A stretch of DNA of 64,000 nt from Hirsutella rhossiliensis (lineage: Eukaryota; Ascomycota; Sordariomycetes; Hypocreales; Ophiocordycipitaceae). Shown in pieces: positions 23,301 through 34,595 of this stretch (position 1 is the stretch's first letter; each line of letters opens with the position of its first letter). The notes beneath the pieces are model-generated. The model saw only the letters and a program-made list of their open reading frames with translations. It was not told the origin of the DNA and ran no database searches. Position numbers and translations under genes: made by a program. The stretch is from assembly GCF_020360975.1 (NCBI RefSeq), contig NW_025408677.1, positions 2,294,001 through 2,358,000 on the forward strand, given 5' to 3'.

Positions 23301-23660
23301 TTCCTCTTTAACTAATAAGTCCTTAGTATAGTTTCGCTAATATATACCTATAGATAAAGATAGGATACTATCTACTATACGATAATTAACTATCTATTAA
23401 TAGTAAGGGCGAGGGAGTCCCTCTTAATATAGGCCTAGGATATAGGTAATATAAGAGCGGGCCTTTAAAGGAAAAGGACTATAGCGCCGCTAGTATAATA
23501 GTTCCTTCGCTTAAGTAGGCTCTATTAGTTTAACCTAGCTTAGAGGCTATATATAGATATACCGGATAATAAAACCGGGGTTACGCTAGGGATAGAGCGG
23601 CCCTAACTAGGACTACCCTAGCTAACTACCTCCTTTACTAAGGTAACCTAGAAAGGGAAA
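20333..23660 (+). pseudogene. LINE copy 1 ORF2: endonuclease and reverse transcriptase
   Basis: The frame begins with an endonuclease/exonuclease/phosphatase-type domain (L-K-V-L-F, then L-I-V-L-Q-E near 20425). It runs through a poly-C tract coding for Pro (20450-20461) to R-D-F-N-I-Y-Y-P near 20690. The RT domain spans about 21600-22500. It has L-D-I-K-G-V-F-N-I-V near 22035-22065 and the G-V-P-Q-G-S-P-L-S box near 22203-22230. The catalytic box reads F-T-N-N, near 22303, where Asp has become Asn. The C-terminal part (about 23050-23400) fits the degraded Cys/His region of such proteins. Stops are TAG/TAA only. The enzyme would nick target DNA and copy the RNA in place. Confidence 0.88.
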
Positions 23661-23879
23661 GGACTTATAATTATAAGACTATAGCTTCGACTAAACTAAA
23701 CCTAAACTAGGCGTAAACCTCGCTAATTAAACTATAGACTAAATAGAACTAATATAACCTAACTAAACCGACCTTAATAGCTATAGAATAAGACCTATTA
23801 CTAAAAGACTATAACTAAATAAAACCTAACCTAGAACTAAACTAAGATAGAGCTAATAATTAGCCCCCCTTAAACTACG

Positions 23880-25250
23880 ACCTTAGCTTAGCTCGTCGGT
23901 AGTAACGTTTACTTTATTATCGCGGTAGGAATAATAAGACCCCCCTAAGGTAGTACGTAGAGTATAGGAGGGAGTAACCTAAGGCTTACGAGGAGTATAG
24001 GGACTACTACCGCTATAAGAACCCTAATAACGACCGAATAAACCTAACCTTAAACCTAAACTAGAGCTAGCTTAAACGGCTAGCTTATAAGATAGAGTAA
24101 CGACTAGGGTCTTTACTAAAGTAAGACTTATACCGGCGGCGGTATAGAAGCGTTCGCTATAGCCTATACTATAACTATAGATTTAATTAAGGTTAAGACT
24201 AGTAATAATCTTAGCTAGGACTAAACCGCGATAGCTATAAAAACGCTACTAAACGAAGTTAAGAGCGTTAATAGGATCGGTAAGCAACGTAAGATAAGGA
24301 CGCTTTAGGGCGGGCTTAGCGCTAAGAGAACTACCGGGCTATAGCTCGGCGTTAAAGGGAGACGTAGTTAGCTCCTAAGCCGGCTCCGCGATAGCTATAG
24401 GCATAGATACCTTAGCCTTAGCCTTAGATAGGGCCTTAAACGCGGCTACCGCCTTACCCTTACCTTTACCCTTCCTTTTATCGATAGGGATTAAGGCTAG
24501 AATAGGCCTAGTAAGATTAATAAGATTAAAGCCGCTATCCTCCGCGTTAAGGCTATTACTAGTAATAAGATAGAAATAGTTAGCGAGATCGTTAACCGCC
24601 GTAAGAGTCTTTTAAGCGACTAAAAGCGACTTAGGCCTAACCTAAGCTAAGGTCTTAATAGCGTTGCTAAACTTACTTAGGTACTTCTCTAAGGACTTAT
24701 ATATATAGCGGGTATCGTCTATAAAATAAGTAAAGGCTAATATAAGCGTCTTTATATTCTTAGCGACTATAGCTAGACTAAGGGCGGACTCGCTTAACGC
24801 GCCCTTACCTTTAGCGGTAAGGGCCTTTTAACTAGCGCGAATATAAGTTTCTAGAGTAGTATAATAAAGGCGCTCTTATACTAAACCCTTAATAAGGGAA
24901 AGGCTATCGACCTTAGACTATACTTAGTAGAAGGTACTAGCGGCCTCCTTACTTTTAGAGGTAATCTAGAACTTAGATTAGCACCGAACTTAGATAATAC
25001 TATAGTAAGAAGGGGTTACTTACTTAATAATAAGACTAGTTAGAGTTAGCGTAAGCGATATATACTCTAGCCTTTATAGTTATTAAAGTTAGTAAAAATA
25101 CTAAAGGTAGGACTAACCTAAGATAAAGCCGGGATTAATATATATAAGACTAGTTCTAATAGCTAGCGAAGGACTTATAAGTAAGCTTACTAGTAAGACG
25201 CCCGATATACGTAAAATATAGGATAGAGCGCTCCGATCCCGCTACTATAG
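23880..25250 (-). pseudogene. Antisense Lys-rich ORF in LINE copy 1 3' region
   Basis: Within the 2.4 kb after ORF2, the - strand carries a protein-like frame with only TAG/TAA stops. Landmarks are F-N-S-K-E-A near the complement of 24955, a helical segment (S-L-K-K-Y-L-S-K-F) near 24690, and a basic tract K-R-K-G-K-G-K-G-K-A near 24490-24445 that resembles a nuclear localisation signal. A Ser/Tyr-rich tail follows. A frame change near 24960 could be an intron or an indel. The same ORF occurs in copies 2, 3 and 4. Product not recognised. Confidence 0.5.
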
Positions 25251-26076
25251 CGACTTTCTTATAAAGAGGGGGTTTTAAAAGAGGTAAGCCACTACTACCT
25301 AAGTCGGCTTCTTAGTTAGATATTACGACGCGACGACGAGCGAACTAGATATGGTATTAAGGAGACCTAGAGTTATAGAAATAAGGCGGGCGAGGTAGTA
25401 ATTAAGCCTATAAAAGAGATAGATAATAAAGAGATAGGAGGAGGTACGTATAGAACTAAGGGGGGAGGGTAGGTATATATAGGCGCGAGCTAGGCGCGCG
25501 TAATTAATAACTATAAGATAGAGGGTAAATATAGGCCGCCGCGCCCTTAATCGGGAAGTCGTATAGCCGGATAGGAACCGATTTACGATTAGCGGAGCTA
25601 GCCGACCAAATTTCGATTAGCTGGCCCTACCTAAGAGCGACCTATACTAACGCCCGGCCCGGTAACTAGATATTACCTACCCTACTAACTAACGGACCGA
25701 TAAGCTAACGTAACCGCGGCTACGCGGCCGCGACGTAGGAGCTAGGGTAAATAGAGGCGCCCGCGAGTTAGGCCCCTAGAGAGAGACTACTACCTATAAC
25801 CCTAGGCCTAGGCTAGCGAGCCTGGGCCGCGGCCGCTTAGGATAGTAGCGGCTACGACCTAAGAGGGCCTACGCTAAGACGCGATTTTATAGGAGGAGCC
25901 CGCGGTAGCCGGCGTAAATTTCCTACGTACTACTACTACGACCTCGTTCGAGGTAGACCTATACTAAAAGAGGGGAGGGTTTTCCCTTAGGCACTTTAGT
26001 TTTTCCCTCCTATTTAATATTAAAGTTCTAGATACCTTTAGCTAGGTCCCTAGCGTAATCTTAATAATAATAATAA

Positions 26077-26091
26077 TAATATATACTTATA
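26077..26091. repeat. 15-bp target duplication of LINE copy 1, right
   Basis: TAATATATACTTATA, identical to 13076-13090, directly after the TAA-repeat tail. Confidence 0.85.
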
Positions 26092-27585
26092 GTAATAGCT
26101 ATAGTAGTAATAATAGCCTTAATAATAATAACTTTAATTAGTAAGTTCCTTACCTTATAAAGTAAGAGGCTATAATCTATAATACTAACTTCTACGATAG
26201 ATATATTTACCTTCCCCTCCTTTACCTCTTCCTTCTTAAAGTATATAAAGTTATTCGTCGATACTATACTAAGTATAGCTAATAATAGCTCTACTACTAC
26301 CGCTACTCTTACCTACGTATTATAACTATAGTTTAGCGAACCGCGGGGACTAATATATATTACGAGGTTACGTAACGTAGGGAGCAAGGAATATTAAACA
26401 GACTAACGGGCTAATTAAGTTTAAAGCGACGGGTTACTCTAGCGCTCTAACGCTCTATAGCTAGGATCGTAGGATCGCTCTAGCGCTCTAGCGCTCCTAG
26501 ATAATAGGATTACCTAGCGCTCTCGGCGATCTAAGGAAGCTCTTAAAATATATAAGGAAAGAACGGAATACTCTTTTAGATAGATAGCTTAATAGCTTTT
26601 AATATTATAATTATTATAATCTCTATTATAATCTTATCTCTAATTCTAATTACTTAATTACCTAGTTATAGTTTATAGTCTATAACCTCTAACTTATTAC
26701 TAATATAATATACTTATTATTACTTAGACCACGCCCTATTATATCTATTAATATAAACCCCTTAATAGGTTTATCCCTTAGGAATAATACTAGTCGTTAT
26801 ACGGCGCCCTTATAACCGCGCCTACTACTACTACCTTTACTTTTACTACGCTAGCTACCTTTACGTTACCCTTTTAAGTAATAACGCTATCCTTACTACT
26901 AGCTATAACGCCTAGCCCCTCTACCCCTACCTTTACCTTTACTACCCTTATAAGTCCGCTACTTAGTAAGTATAATAGTTATTTTCCGCTAACTTCTTAA
27001 AGTATAAACGCTAAGTATAAGCTAGAGCCGCTTACGCGGCCCCTTATATATAATACGTATTATAAGAGCTCCCTTACGCCGACTAAGTTAAGCGCCGCTA
27101 TAGTAGTAGTTATTATTAGTACGCGCGTACTAGCCGCGCCTATAAAGCAGCGCCTCTTATCTTACTCGCTATAGTATTAGCTTAAAAGGCTAGCGCGTAT
27201 AGGTAGGTATAAGGGGCTATTAAGAAGCGCCTTACCGCTACCGCCGCCGCTTATTATAATCTCCGTGCCCTTAAGCGCTAGGGCCTTATCCTTAAGTAAG
27301 TTCCTCTCCTTTAACTCTTTTACTTCCGTTACTAACTCTCTTAGTACTAAGGATACTACCTCTATCGCCTTATTAATAGTCCCCTTAGCTATACCCGCTA
27401 CCGCCCTTACTACTACTACTAGCTAGGCCCTTCTTACCCTTAAAGCCCTTAGAGCTACCGCTACCGCTAACTAGCTCGCGGGCTTAAAAGGCCGCTTAAG
27501 CGCTTTAAAGAGCGCTACTACTATTAATAAAGTAAAGAAAGATAATAAGGATAAGGATAAAGGTAATAATAAAGATAAAAAGTAG
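26092..27585 (+). pseudogene. Unidentified + strand ORF, split by a solo LTR
   Basis: Sequence older than LINE copy 1. A + strand frame from about 26240 reads to 26317, is interrupted by a solo gypsy LTR, and resumes at 26802-27585. It is rich in Thr, Ala, Ser and Leu, has a stretch A-A-P-I-K-Q-R-L-L near 27145, and ends in a Lys/Asp/Asn-rich tail (27520-27585). Stops are TAG/TAA. I do not recognise it. The opposite strand also reads as a plausible protein in 26900-27500, so the coding strand is uncertain. The CT-rich tract at 12961-12996 would have been just upstream before the LINE arrived. Confidence 0.35.
26318..26801 (+). repeat. Solo LTR of gypsy A type (484 bp)
   Basis: Colinear with the whole gypsy A LTR (1799-2262), including its distinctive U3 half, and in the same orientation. 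No internal element sequence flanks it, so it arose by LTR-LTR recombination. The flanking 5-mers CTACG and CGGCG do not match exactly. Confidence 0.87.
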
Positions 27586-27866
27586 GTTTAAGTAATTTAA
27601 GGGCTTTACCTTAAAATAAATACTATTTTTATCTTTATTTATATTATTATACTTATATTATTATAACTACTTACTTTACTTTATTTACTTTATAGTCTTA
27701 GCTTAAGCTATTATTAATAGTTTATTAATTTATTATTTTTATTTATTATTTTAAATAAGGCTTTAAAATTATTAAGGGCTATAGTTCTTATAAACTTATA
27801 TATAGGTTCTTATATAAAGTTAAGATACCTATATTACTTAATAAGGACCTTTTAGCGTTTCTTTTT
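27586..27866. other. AT-rich spacer left of copia-2
   Basis: Very AT-rich, no coding frame or RNA gene seen. It continues on the other side of copia-2 at 34184. The 5-mer TTTTT at 27862-27866 and CTTTT at 34179-34183 are the likely target duplication of copia-2, with one C/T change. Confidence 0.5.
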
Positions 27867-28563
27867 TATTAGAAGGTATAAGTAATAAGCGTAGAATTAG
27901 GTAATTAATAATATAAGCGGAAAGATTAGTTAAAGGAGTATAAGGTAGGGTTTCGTCTAGAATTTATAACGAGTATATAAGGGGCTAAATAATATATTAA
28001 AAGAATAGCGTTATAAAAGATACTTATAAACTTACTTATTCTATTTACTACTCCTAAGGAAATCCTTTATCTTTTATAGACTATTACTCGCTTATTAGTA
28101 GACTAATTAGCTAGCTTTCTAGTATATTCTATAGTGCTGAAAAAGCTCTATCTATAGTATATCTTCCTAACTTAGTAGGTAGTCTAATTATAGCGTAATA
28201 GTTAACGTAAGACTATAGGTTTTAGTATAAGTAGTAGATTTAACTAGAATATTCTATGCCCTACCTATTCTTATATCGCGGATATCTTTAGAACCGCTAG
28301 GCTAAAATAGGTAATAGGGTATCCGTCCTACTTATAATTAACTTATGTATTTTATATATATTTTTATTTATAAGGATAGGCTTATCCTAACCCGCCTTTC
28401 TTAAAGGAAGGTATAGATATCTAGTAGAGGTCTTTATCTTTTAAAGGTTATTCTCTTAAACTATATTATAGAGCCTCTTTTTACTAGCTTATTTTATAAA
28501 GCCTCCCTATACCTATTATTTCTTTATAATAGTAAAATAGGAATATAAGGGTATATTCTTATA
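27867..28563 (-). repeat. 3' LTR of copia-2 (697 bp)
   Basis: Matches 33482-34178 over its full length, with mainly C/T and G/A differences. On the inner side stands GCCTCCCTT, the complement of its polypurine tract. Confidence 0.93.
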
Positions 28564-28639
28564 GCCTCCCTTAAAAAGTACTAGGTAAATAGTACTCTTT
28601 ACTAGTTATTTCTTTTATAGTAGAATTATACTTATTAAG

Positions 28640-28880
28640 AATAAGGTATATAATAGGAATATAAGGGAAAAATTTTAAAACCCTTTCTAGGAAAAACCTT
28701 AGTAGGAAAAATCCTAGTTATAGTTATAATTATTTCTCCTTTTTTTAGGTAAACCTTTATAAGGAAAAAGCCTTATAGAGTTATTATTATAGGAAACCTT
28801 TTAATAAGGAAAACCCCTATTTTTATAAGTTATTTTTTATTAATAAGAAACCTTTTTAAAGGAAAAACCTATTAGTTATA
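28640..28880 (-). repeat. AGGTTTTTCCT-type repeat cluster of copia-2
   Basis: Several words of the type AGGAAAAACCT or its complement, some nearly palindromic, lie between the RNase H end and the 3' LTR. They are the same kind of words, in the same place, as in copia-1, although the surrounding sequence differs. Confidence 0.6.
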
Positions 28881-28979
28881 TATAGAGGAAAAGCTAAGAA
28901 AGTAAAAGACAGCTAAAAACCTCTATTAAGGATATGTTTCCTTTTAAGGCTCTTTTAATTCCCTAAGGGAAAGAAGCTC

Positions 28980-31900
28980 TTAGAACTTATAGAATTTTTC
29001 TCTTCTTAGTTCCTTAGTAAATATATCGGCAATATTATCTTTAGATTTAATATAGAAAATCTAAATCTTCTTTTCCCTAATATTTTCTTAGGTATAGAAG
29101 TAAGCAATGTCTATATACTTTATCTTTTTATAAAATTCCGGATTTTTAGCTAATTTAATAGCTGCCTCGTTATCCGTTAAGATAAAAGGTATAGTATTAA
29201 GAATTCTAATAGATAAGCTATTATTTATCGTATAAAATAGCCGATTTAGATATAAAGCTTCTTTATTAGCCTCCTTAAGGGCAATAAATTTAGCTTTATA
29301 GGTTAATAGGGCTATAGATTTTTACTTCTAGTAGGCCTAACTTATAATATTTTTATAAATATAGAAATAGTATCTAGAAACGGATTTTCTATTTATAAGG
29401 TTAGACGCCTGGCTAGCGTCGGAATAACCTTTTATAAAATTTTAAGTATAAGGGATATTATAATAATAAATTATCCCTAGGTTAGGATATTTATTTAAAT
29501 ATTTCTAGATAGTATTTAACGCTTTAAAATATATATTATCTAGTTTAGAAGTAAATCTAGCATAGGAAATAATAGTATATAAAATGTCTAGCCTACTTAT
29601 TATAGCTAGATATAATAAAGCCCTTATTTCCTTTTAGTAAATAAGGATTTCTTTTTATAAAAGCGTTATAGTAGCCTTTTTAAGCTTTACTCCTACTATA
29701 GTAGGCGTATTAAAAGTCCCTAAGTCTTCTTTATTATATTCTTATATTTTATTACGAGTATATTTTTCCTAGGATATAAATATCTCCTTTCTACTTTAGT
29801 TTATAATTATATATATTCCTAAGAAGTCTTTTAGTTCGCTTAAAGGCTAAACCTTTATATAATCTACTACTTTTTTAAGTAGACTATTTATTATACCTCT
29901 ATTAGGCCTTATTATTAAGAGGTTATCTACGTAGATTACTATTATAATTTTATATTAAGTATTTATAAATACTCCTTTATCTATAAGAAGGGCTAAAAAT
30001 CCTATCTTAGCTAATATAAAGCTAAGATAGTTATACTAGAGCTTTAGGCTTTATTTAAGGCCGTATAATACTTTCTTTAATTTTACTACTAGCCTTTTCT
30101 TTTTATATAGCTCTAGAAACTATAAATAGCTAATATTATACTTATACTAGTTTTTATTAAACTAGTCTTTAAGTATTAGCTCTTCGTAGCCTATAGGGAT
30201 TTTTATATAAATATCTATATCTATTTTAGTATATATAAAGGCATTTTTTATATCGTATTATAGTAAAGTATAATTATTAGAAATAGCTATTATAAGTAGC
30301 ATTCTAATAGATTTAGGTCTTACTATTATAGAAAAGGTTTCTAAATAATCTAGGCTATAGACCTAATTAAATCCTTATACTACGTAGCGGGCTTTATATT
30401 TAATAATAATATTATTATTATCCCGCTTTATTTTATAGACCTAACGGCCGCTTAAGGCCTCCCTATCGCTAGGAAGAGGCTTTAATTCCTAGGTATTTTA
30501 GTTTAAGAGCTCTTCTATTTCTAGAAATATAGCTCTTTTCTATTCTATAGCTTCTAAGCTATTTATAGCCTATTTAAATGTTTTAGGCTCTATAGGATCC
30601 TTATTTTCTAGTAAAGATAGAATAATCTCTTTACTTTTACTATTTAATATAGTATTTATTTTAGGGTATACGATATAGTCTTTATAAAATCCGTTTAGCT
30701 TCTTAGGTATATTAATACGGATTTTTAAATCCTTATTTAATCCCTTTTCTAAAAGAGGATTATTTCCCTTTTTTATAAAAGGGTTATCTTCCTTCTTTAT
30801 AGGAGGGTTATCTTCCTTCTCTATAAGAGGGTTATCTTCCTTCTCTATAGGAAGGTTATCTTCCTTCTCTATAAGAGGGTTATTTTCCTCTTCTTCTAAA
30901 GAAGAGTTATTACTTTCTTTATATATAGGTTCCCTTTATAAATAATTATCTAGGACCTTATTTATAGAAGGTAAGGTATTAAAGTTAAAGTCCTTAAGGT
31001 CTTCTTCCTTTTAATTTTCTATAAATTTATTTTCTAGGATAATAATATCTCTAGAAATTATTACCTTTCTTTTCGAAAAGTTATATATTTTATAAGTATT
31101 TTTAGTATAACCTATAATAATACCCTTATAAGCTCTTATCTCTAGCTTATCTAAGGGGTCTTTATTTTTATAATAAATAGTACTTTTAAAGGTCTTAATT
31201 TTCTCTAAGTCTTTTAAGGCTAGAGATTTATTTTCCTTTTTCTCTATAGGAGTTTAGAAACCTATTTATAAGTAAGGGGTCCTATTATATAAATAGGCTG
31301 CTATTAAAATAGCTTCTCCCTATAGATATTTAGGTAGTTTTACCGTAAATAAAATAGCTCGGACTTTATTTAAAATAGTCCTATTAATCCTCTTTATTAC
31401 TCCGTTTAATTTAAGAGTCCTAAGAGGGCTAGTATAATATTTTATTCCCTTTCTTAAGTAGTAGGGTTTTATTTTATATAGGAATTCTTTTACGTTATCC
31501 GAAAAGACTTCTTTTATAGTAATATTATCCCGGTTATTTTTAACTAAGGCTTTATATTCTAAGAATTTATCTAGGGCTTCTACCTTAGATTTTATTAAAG
31601 ATATTTCTAAATATCTTATCCCTATATCTAAAAAGGATATAAAGGAGGTATATTTATTATAAGTAAGGGTCTTTATAGGTCCCTAAATATTAATAGTAAC
31701 TCTATTAAGGTAATTATATACCTTATTAAATAGGGATTTATTCCTCTTATTAGTTACCTTTGCTTTAATATAAGCCTTATATTCTTTAATTTTTATAATA
31801 TCCTTCTTAGGGATAGTTATATCTTTATTATATCTTTTAAATGTTTCTAGTAAGGCTTTAAGACTTATATATCCTAGCCTTAAATACTATAAATAAAAGT

Positions 31901-33420
31901 TAAGGTCCTTTATATTATTCCTTATATTATTAATATTATATAGGAATGTCTTCTTCTTTAAGAAAGGAATTTCTAAAGAGAAGATATAAAGGTTATCTTA
32001 CTATTTTCCTTTAAATATAATATTAGCTTAGTTATCTAGTAAGAAAATTTCCTTACTATTAATAAAGGTATAAGTATTTTTAAAATACGATTAGCTTATA
32101 ATATTTACCCTTAATTTAGGTATAAAAAGGCAGTTTCTTAAGATAAATAGTCTTTTATTTTTCGGAAATCTAAAAAGAAGATCTCTATAGCCTTTAATAA
32201 TTATATAGGATGCCTTTCCCTAATTAACCTTAGTAGAGATAGTTCGAAAATTAATAAGGAATTTCTTTTCCGATACTATATACTTAGTAGCACTAGTATC
32301 GTATATAAAATTATAGAAATTTCTATTCTCTAAGGTTTTATAAGGGATTTCCTTCTCTTTTACCTTATATATAAGGTCTTTAATTTAAGAGGAATTTAAA
32401 GGTCCTATTTACCTATTATTAAATACGGCTTTTTTAAGGATATTTAAAGAGATATATACCTCTACTTCTTTTTCGGAGCTTTTATAGCCTCTAGGGGTAG
32501 GAGGAGGAATAGAAAAATCGATTTCCGGTTTTTTATCCGTTTAATTATCGATTTCTATTTTTTCTGCTTCCGATATATATAGAGAAGAGGGGTTTTTCGT
32601 CTTCTTATCGACGTAAGAGTCTAATTCGATAGGATTTCCTTCTATAAAAGGTTTTCTAGGCCTCTTAGAAGGTATTCCTTTCTTTTAATTTATTAAATTT
32701 TTAGAAAAGCCTTTAAGGGCCTTTTCTAAGTAAAGATAGTAGTAATCTTTAACTAGATGCCCTTTCTTCTTATAGTAAGTATATTATAATATAATTTTTA
32801 TCTTTTTCTAGGGCTTCTTAGTAAAGAAAGCCTACTTAGGAGGATTTTCTAGAAACTTAGTCCTCTTAAATTCGTCTATAAGACTACTAGAGAGAGACTC
32901 TAAATTAAAAGCTTCTAAGTTATTTTAAAGAGCTTACGTTATATTAGTTATATTACTAGAAAACGAGCCTAAAAGGCTATTTAAAATCCAAGCTATAATA
33001 ACTACTTCCGGAATTATAATATTCTATGCTTTTAGCTCTTTAAATACCTCTTTTACCTTATTTAGGTAGCCTTCTAAGGATTCGAAATCCCCTACTAAAG
33101 TATTAAAAAGCTCCTTTATAAGTAGGTAATTTAAGGTAAAGGAAATAGGGTTATATAGGTTTTTTAACCTATCCTACGCTTCTTTAGCATTTATTATATA
33201 CTTTATTTAGGTTAAAGGACTATCTTTAATATAAAGAAAAATTAAAGTAAGTGCTTCTTTTATTTTTAAGTAATTTTCTTACTATATAGTAGTAGAAAGC
33301 TTCTCTTTAACTAAAAGAGCCTATATTTAAATAGCCTAAAAGGTATAGTTAGAACTACCCTTAAGTTTAGTAAATTCGAACTTATCCCTAGAGCCTATTT
33401 TAGAGAATTTAAGGTTATAT
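28980..33420 (-). pseudogene. copia-2 gag-pol
   Basis: Read leftward. The gag zinc knuckle near 32790-32745 is Y-x2-Y-K-K-K-G-H-x4-Y (Cys to Tyr, His kept). The protease near 32320-32285 is Y-D-T-S-A-T-K-Y: the catalytic Asp is kept and the Gly has become Ser. The integrase region is about 31900-31000, followed by an acidic linker with an 8-residue repeat (30900-30757). The RT catalytic box near 29945-29920 is Y-V-D-N. RNase H near 29190-29005 has T-D-N and ends F-T-K-E-L. Stops are TAG/TAA. Ty1/copia order is clear; the protein is non-functional. Confidence 0.88.
30757..30900 (-). repeat. Six tandem 24-bp units in copia-2 pol
   Basis: Six contiguous 24-bp units of the type GGGTTATCTTCCTTCTCTAT plus AAGA; the first and last are more diverged. 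Read on the coding strand they stay in frame and give the octapeptide L-I-E-K-E-D-N-P. They lie between integrase and RT, a region that is variable and charged in copia elements. Confidence 0.9.
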
Positions 33421-33450
33421 TAGAATTTCGAAGATTTTTTAAAGTTATTA

Positions 33451-33481
33451 CCCGACTTATAAAGAAGCCGGGCTTATAACC
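33451..33481 (-). promoter_or_regulatory. Presumed primer-binding site and hairpin of copia-2
   Basis: On the coding strand GGTTATAAGCCCGGCTTC follows the 5' LTR, the same as in copia-1. The arms CCCGACTT (33451-33458) and AAGCCGGG (33465-33472) pair at seven of eight positions around a 6-nt loop. The mismatch is a possible RIP change. Confidence 0.6.
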
Positions 33482-34178
33482 TATTAAAAGGTATAAGTAA
33501 TAAGCGTAGAATTAAGTAATCGATAACGTAAGCGGAAAGATCGGTCGAAGGAGTATAAGGTAGGGTTTCGTCCGGAATTTATAACGAGTATATAAGGGGC
33601 TAAATAATATATTAAAAGAATAGCGTTATAAAAGATACTTATAAACTTACTTATTCTATCTACTACTCTTAGGGAAATCCTTTATCTTTTATAGACTATT
33701 ACTCGCCTACTAGTAGACTAATTAGTTAGCTTTCTAGTATATTCTATAGTACTTAAAAAGCTCTATCTATAGTATATCTTCCTAACTTAGTAGGTGGTCT
33801 AATTATAGCGTAATAGTTAACGTAAGACTATAGGTTCTAGTATAAGTAGTAGATTTAACTAGAATATTCTATGCCCTACCTATTCTCGTATCGCGGATAT
33901 CTTTAGAACCGCTAGGCTAAAATAGGTAATAGGGTATCCGTTCTACTCGTAATTAACTTATATAATTTATATATATTTTTATTTATAAGGATAGGCTTAT
34001 CCTAACCCGCCTTTCCTAGAGGAAGGTATAGATATCTAGTAAAGGTCTTTATCTTTTAAGGGTTATTCCCTTAGACTATATTATAGAGCCTCTTTTTACT
34101 AGCTTATTCTATAAAGCCTCCCTATACCTATTATTTCTTTATAATAGTAAAATAGGAATATAAGGGTATATTCTTATA
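33482..34178 (-). repeat. 5' LTR of copia-2 (697 bp)
   Basis: The partner of 27867-28563, with the same length. It is followed by CTTTT, the probable second target copy. Confidence 0.93.
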
Positions 34179-34183
34179 CTTTT

Positions 34184-34580
34184 ACTAACCCTTTTTTAGC
34201 GCGCGGCTTATATCTCTTTAACCTTAAACTTATCTTTTCCCTTTACCTTAATTATAAGTAGTTAAGTATTTACTACTTCTTATTTAAGTAGTAAGTTAAA
34301 GGAGGCTTTATAAAAGAGGTCTATATTAATCTTATTATAGACCCTTATTAAAAGACTATTAAGCTTTATAACTTATAAGCTAATAACTCTTTATATTATA
34401 AACTTTATATATAGCTAGTTAAGCTTTTTCTTTAGCTATACTAACCTATAGTTATAAAGGTCTTACTATACCTTATCTCTTACTATAAACCTATTTACTA
34501 GAGCTTTAGTCTTATTAATATACTACTATTAATCTTATACTATAGTAGCTATTATAAATTAATAATAATCTATAGTCTCT
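34184..34580. other. AT-rich spacer right of copia-2
   Basis: Continuation of the pre-insertion sequence at 27586-27861. No gene seen. Confidence 0.4.
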
Positions 34581-34595
34581 TATAGCTTTTATATA
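34581..34595. repeat. 15-bp target duplication of LINE copy 3, left
   Basis: TATAGCTTTTATATA, repeated exactly at 44201-44215. Confidence 0.92.

Larger units (their letters stand above)
13091..26076 (+). mobile_element. LINE copy 1 (Tad/I-type), split by copia-1
   Basis: A full-length non-LTR retrotransposon: about 7.36 kb once the 5.62-kb copia insertion is removed. It starts with AAAAAACTTCTCGC, as do copies 2 and 3, and ends in a TAA repeat. Order: ORF1 with zinc knuckles, ORF2 with apurinic-type endonuclease and reverse transcriptase plus a C-terminal Cys/His region, then a 2.4-kb 3' region with an antisense ORF. The domain set fits the Tad1 and related I-superfamily LINEs of fungi. All frames carry RIP stops. 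Confidence 0.88.
27867..34178 (-). mobile_element. Ty1/copia element copia-2 (6312 bp)
   Basis: A complete - strand element with two 697-bp LTRs. It belongs to a different copia family from copia-1: the LTRs share no sequence, but the segment just inside the 5' LTR is alike. RIP is heavy. From right to left: LTR, primer-binding hairpin, gag, protease, integrase, a tandem-repeat linker, RT, RNase H, AGGAAAAACCT repeat cluster, LTR. Confidence 0.93.

Noticed and set aside
30757..30900. CRISPR-like direct repeats
   Set aside because: The units are contiguous with no spacers, keep a reading frame inside copia-2 pol, and the genome is eukaryotic.
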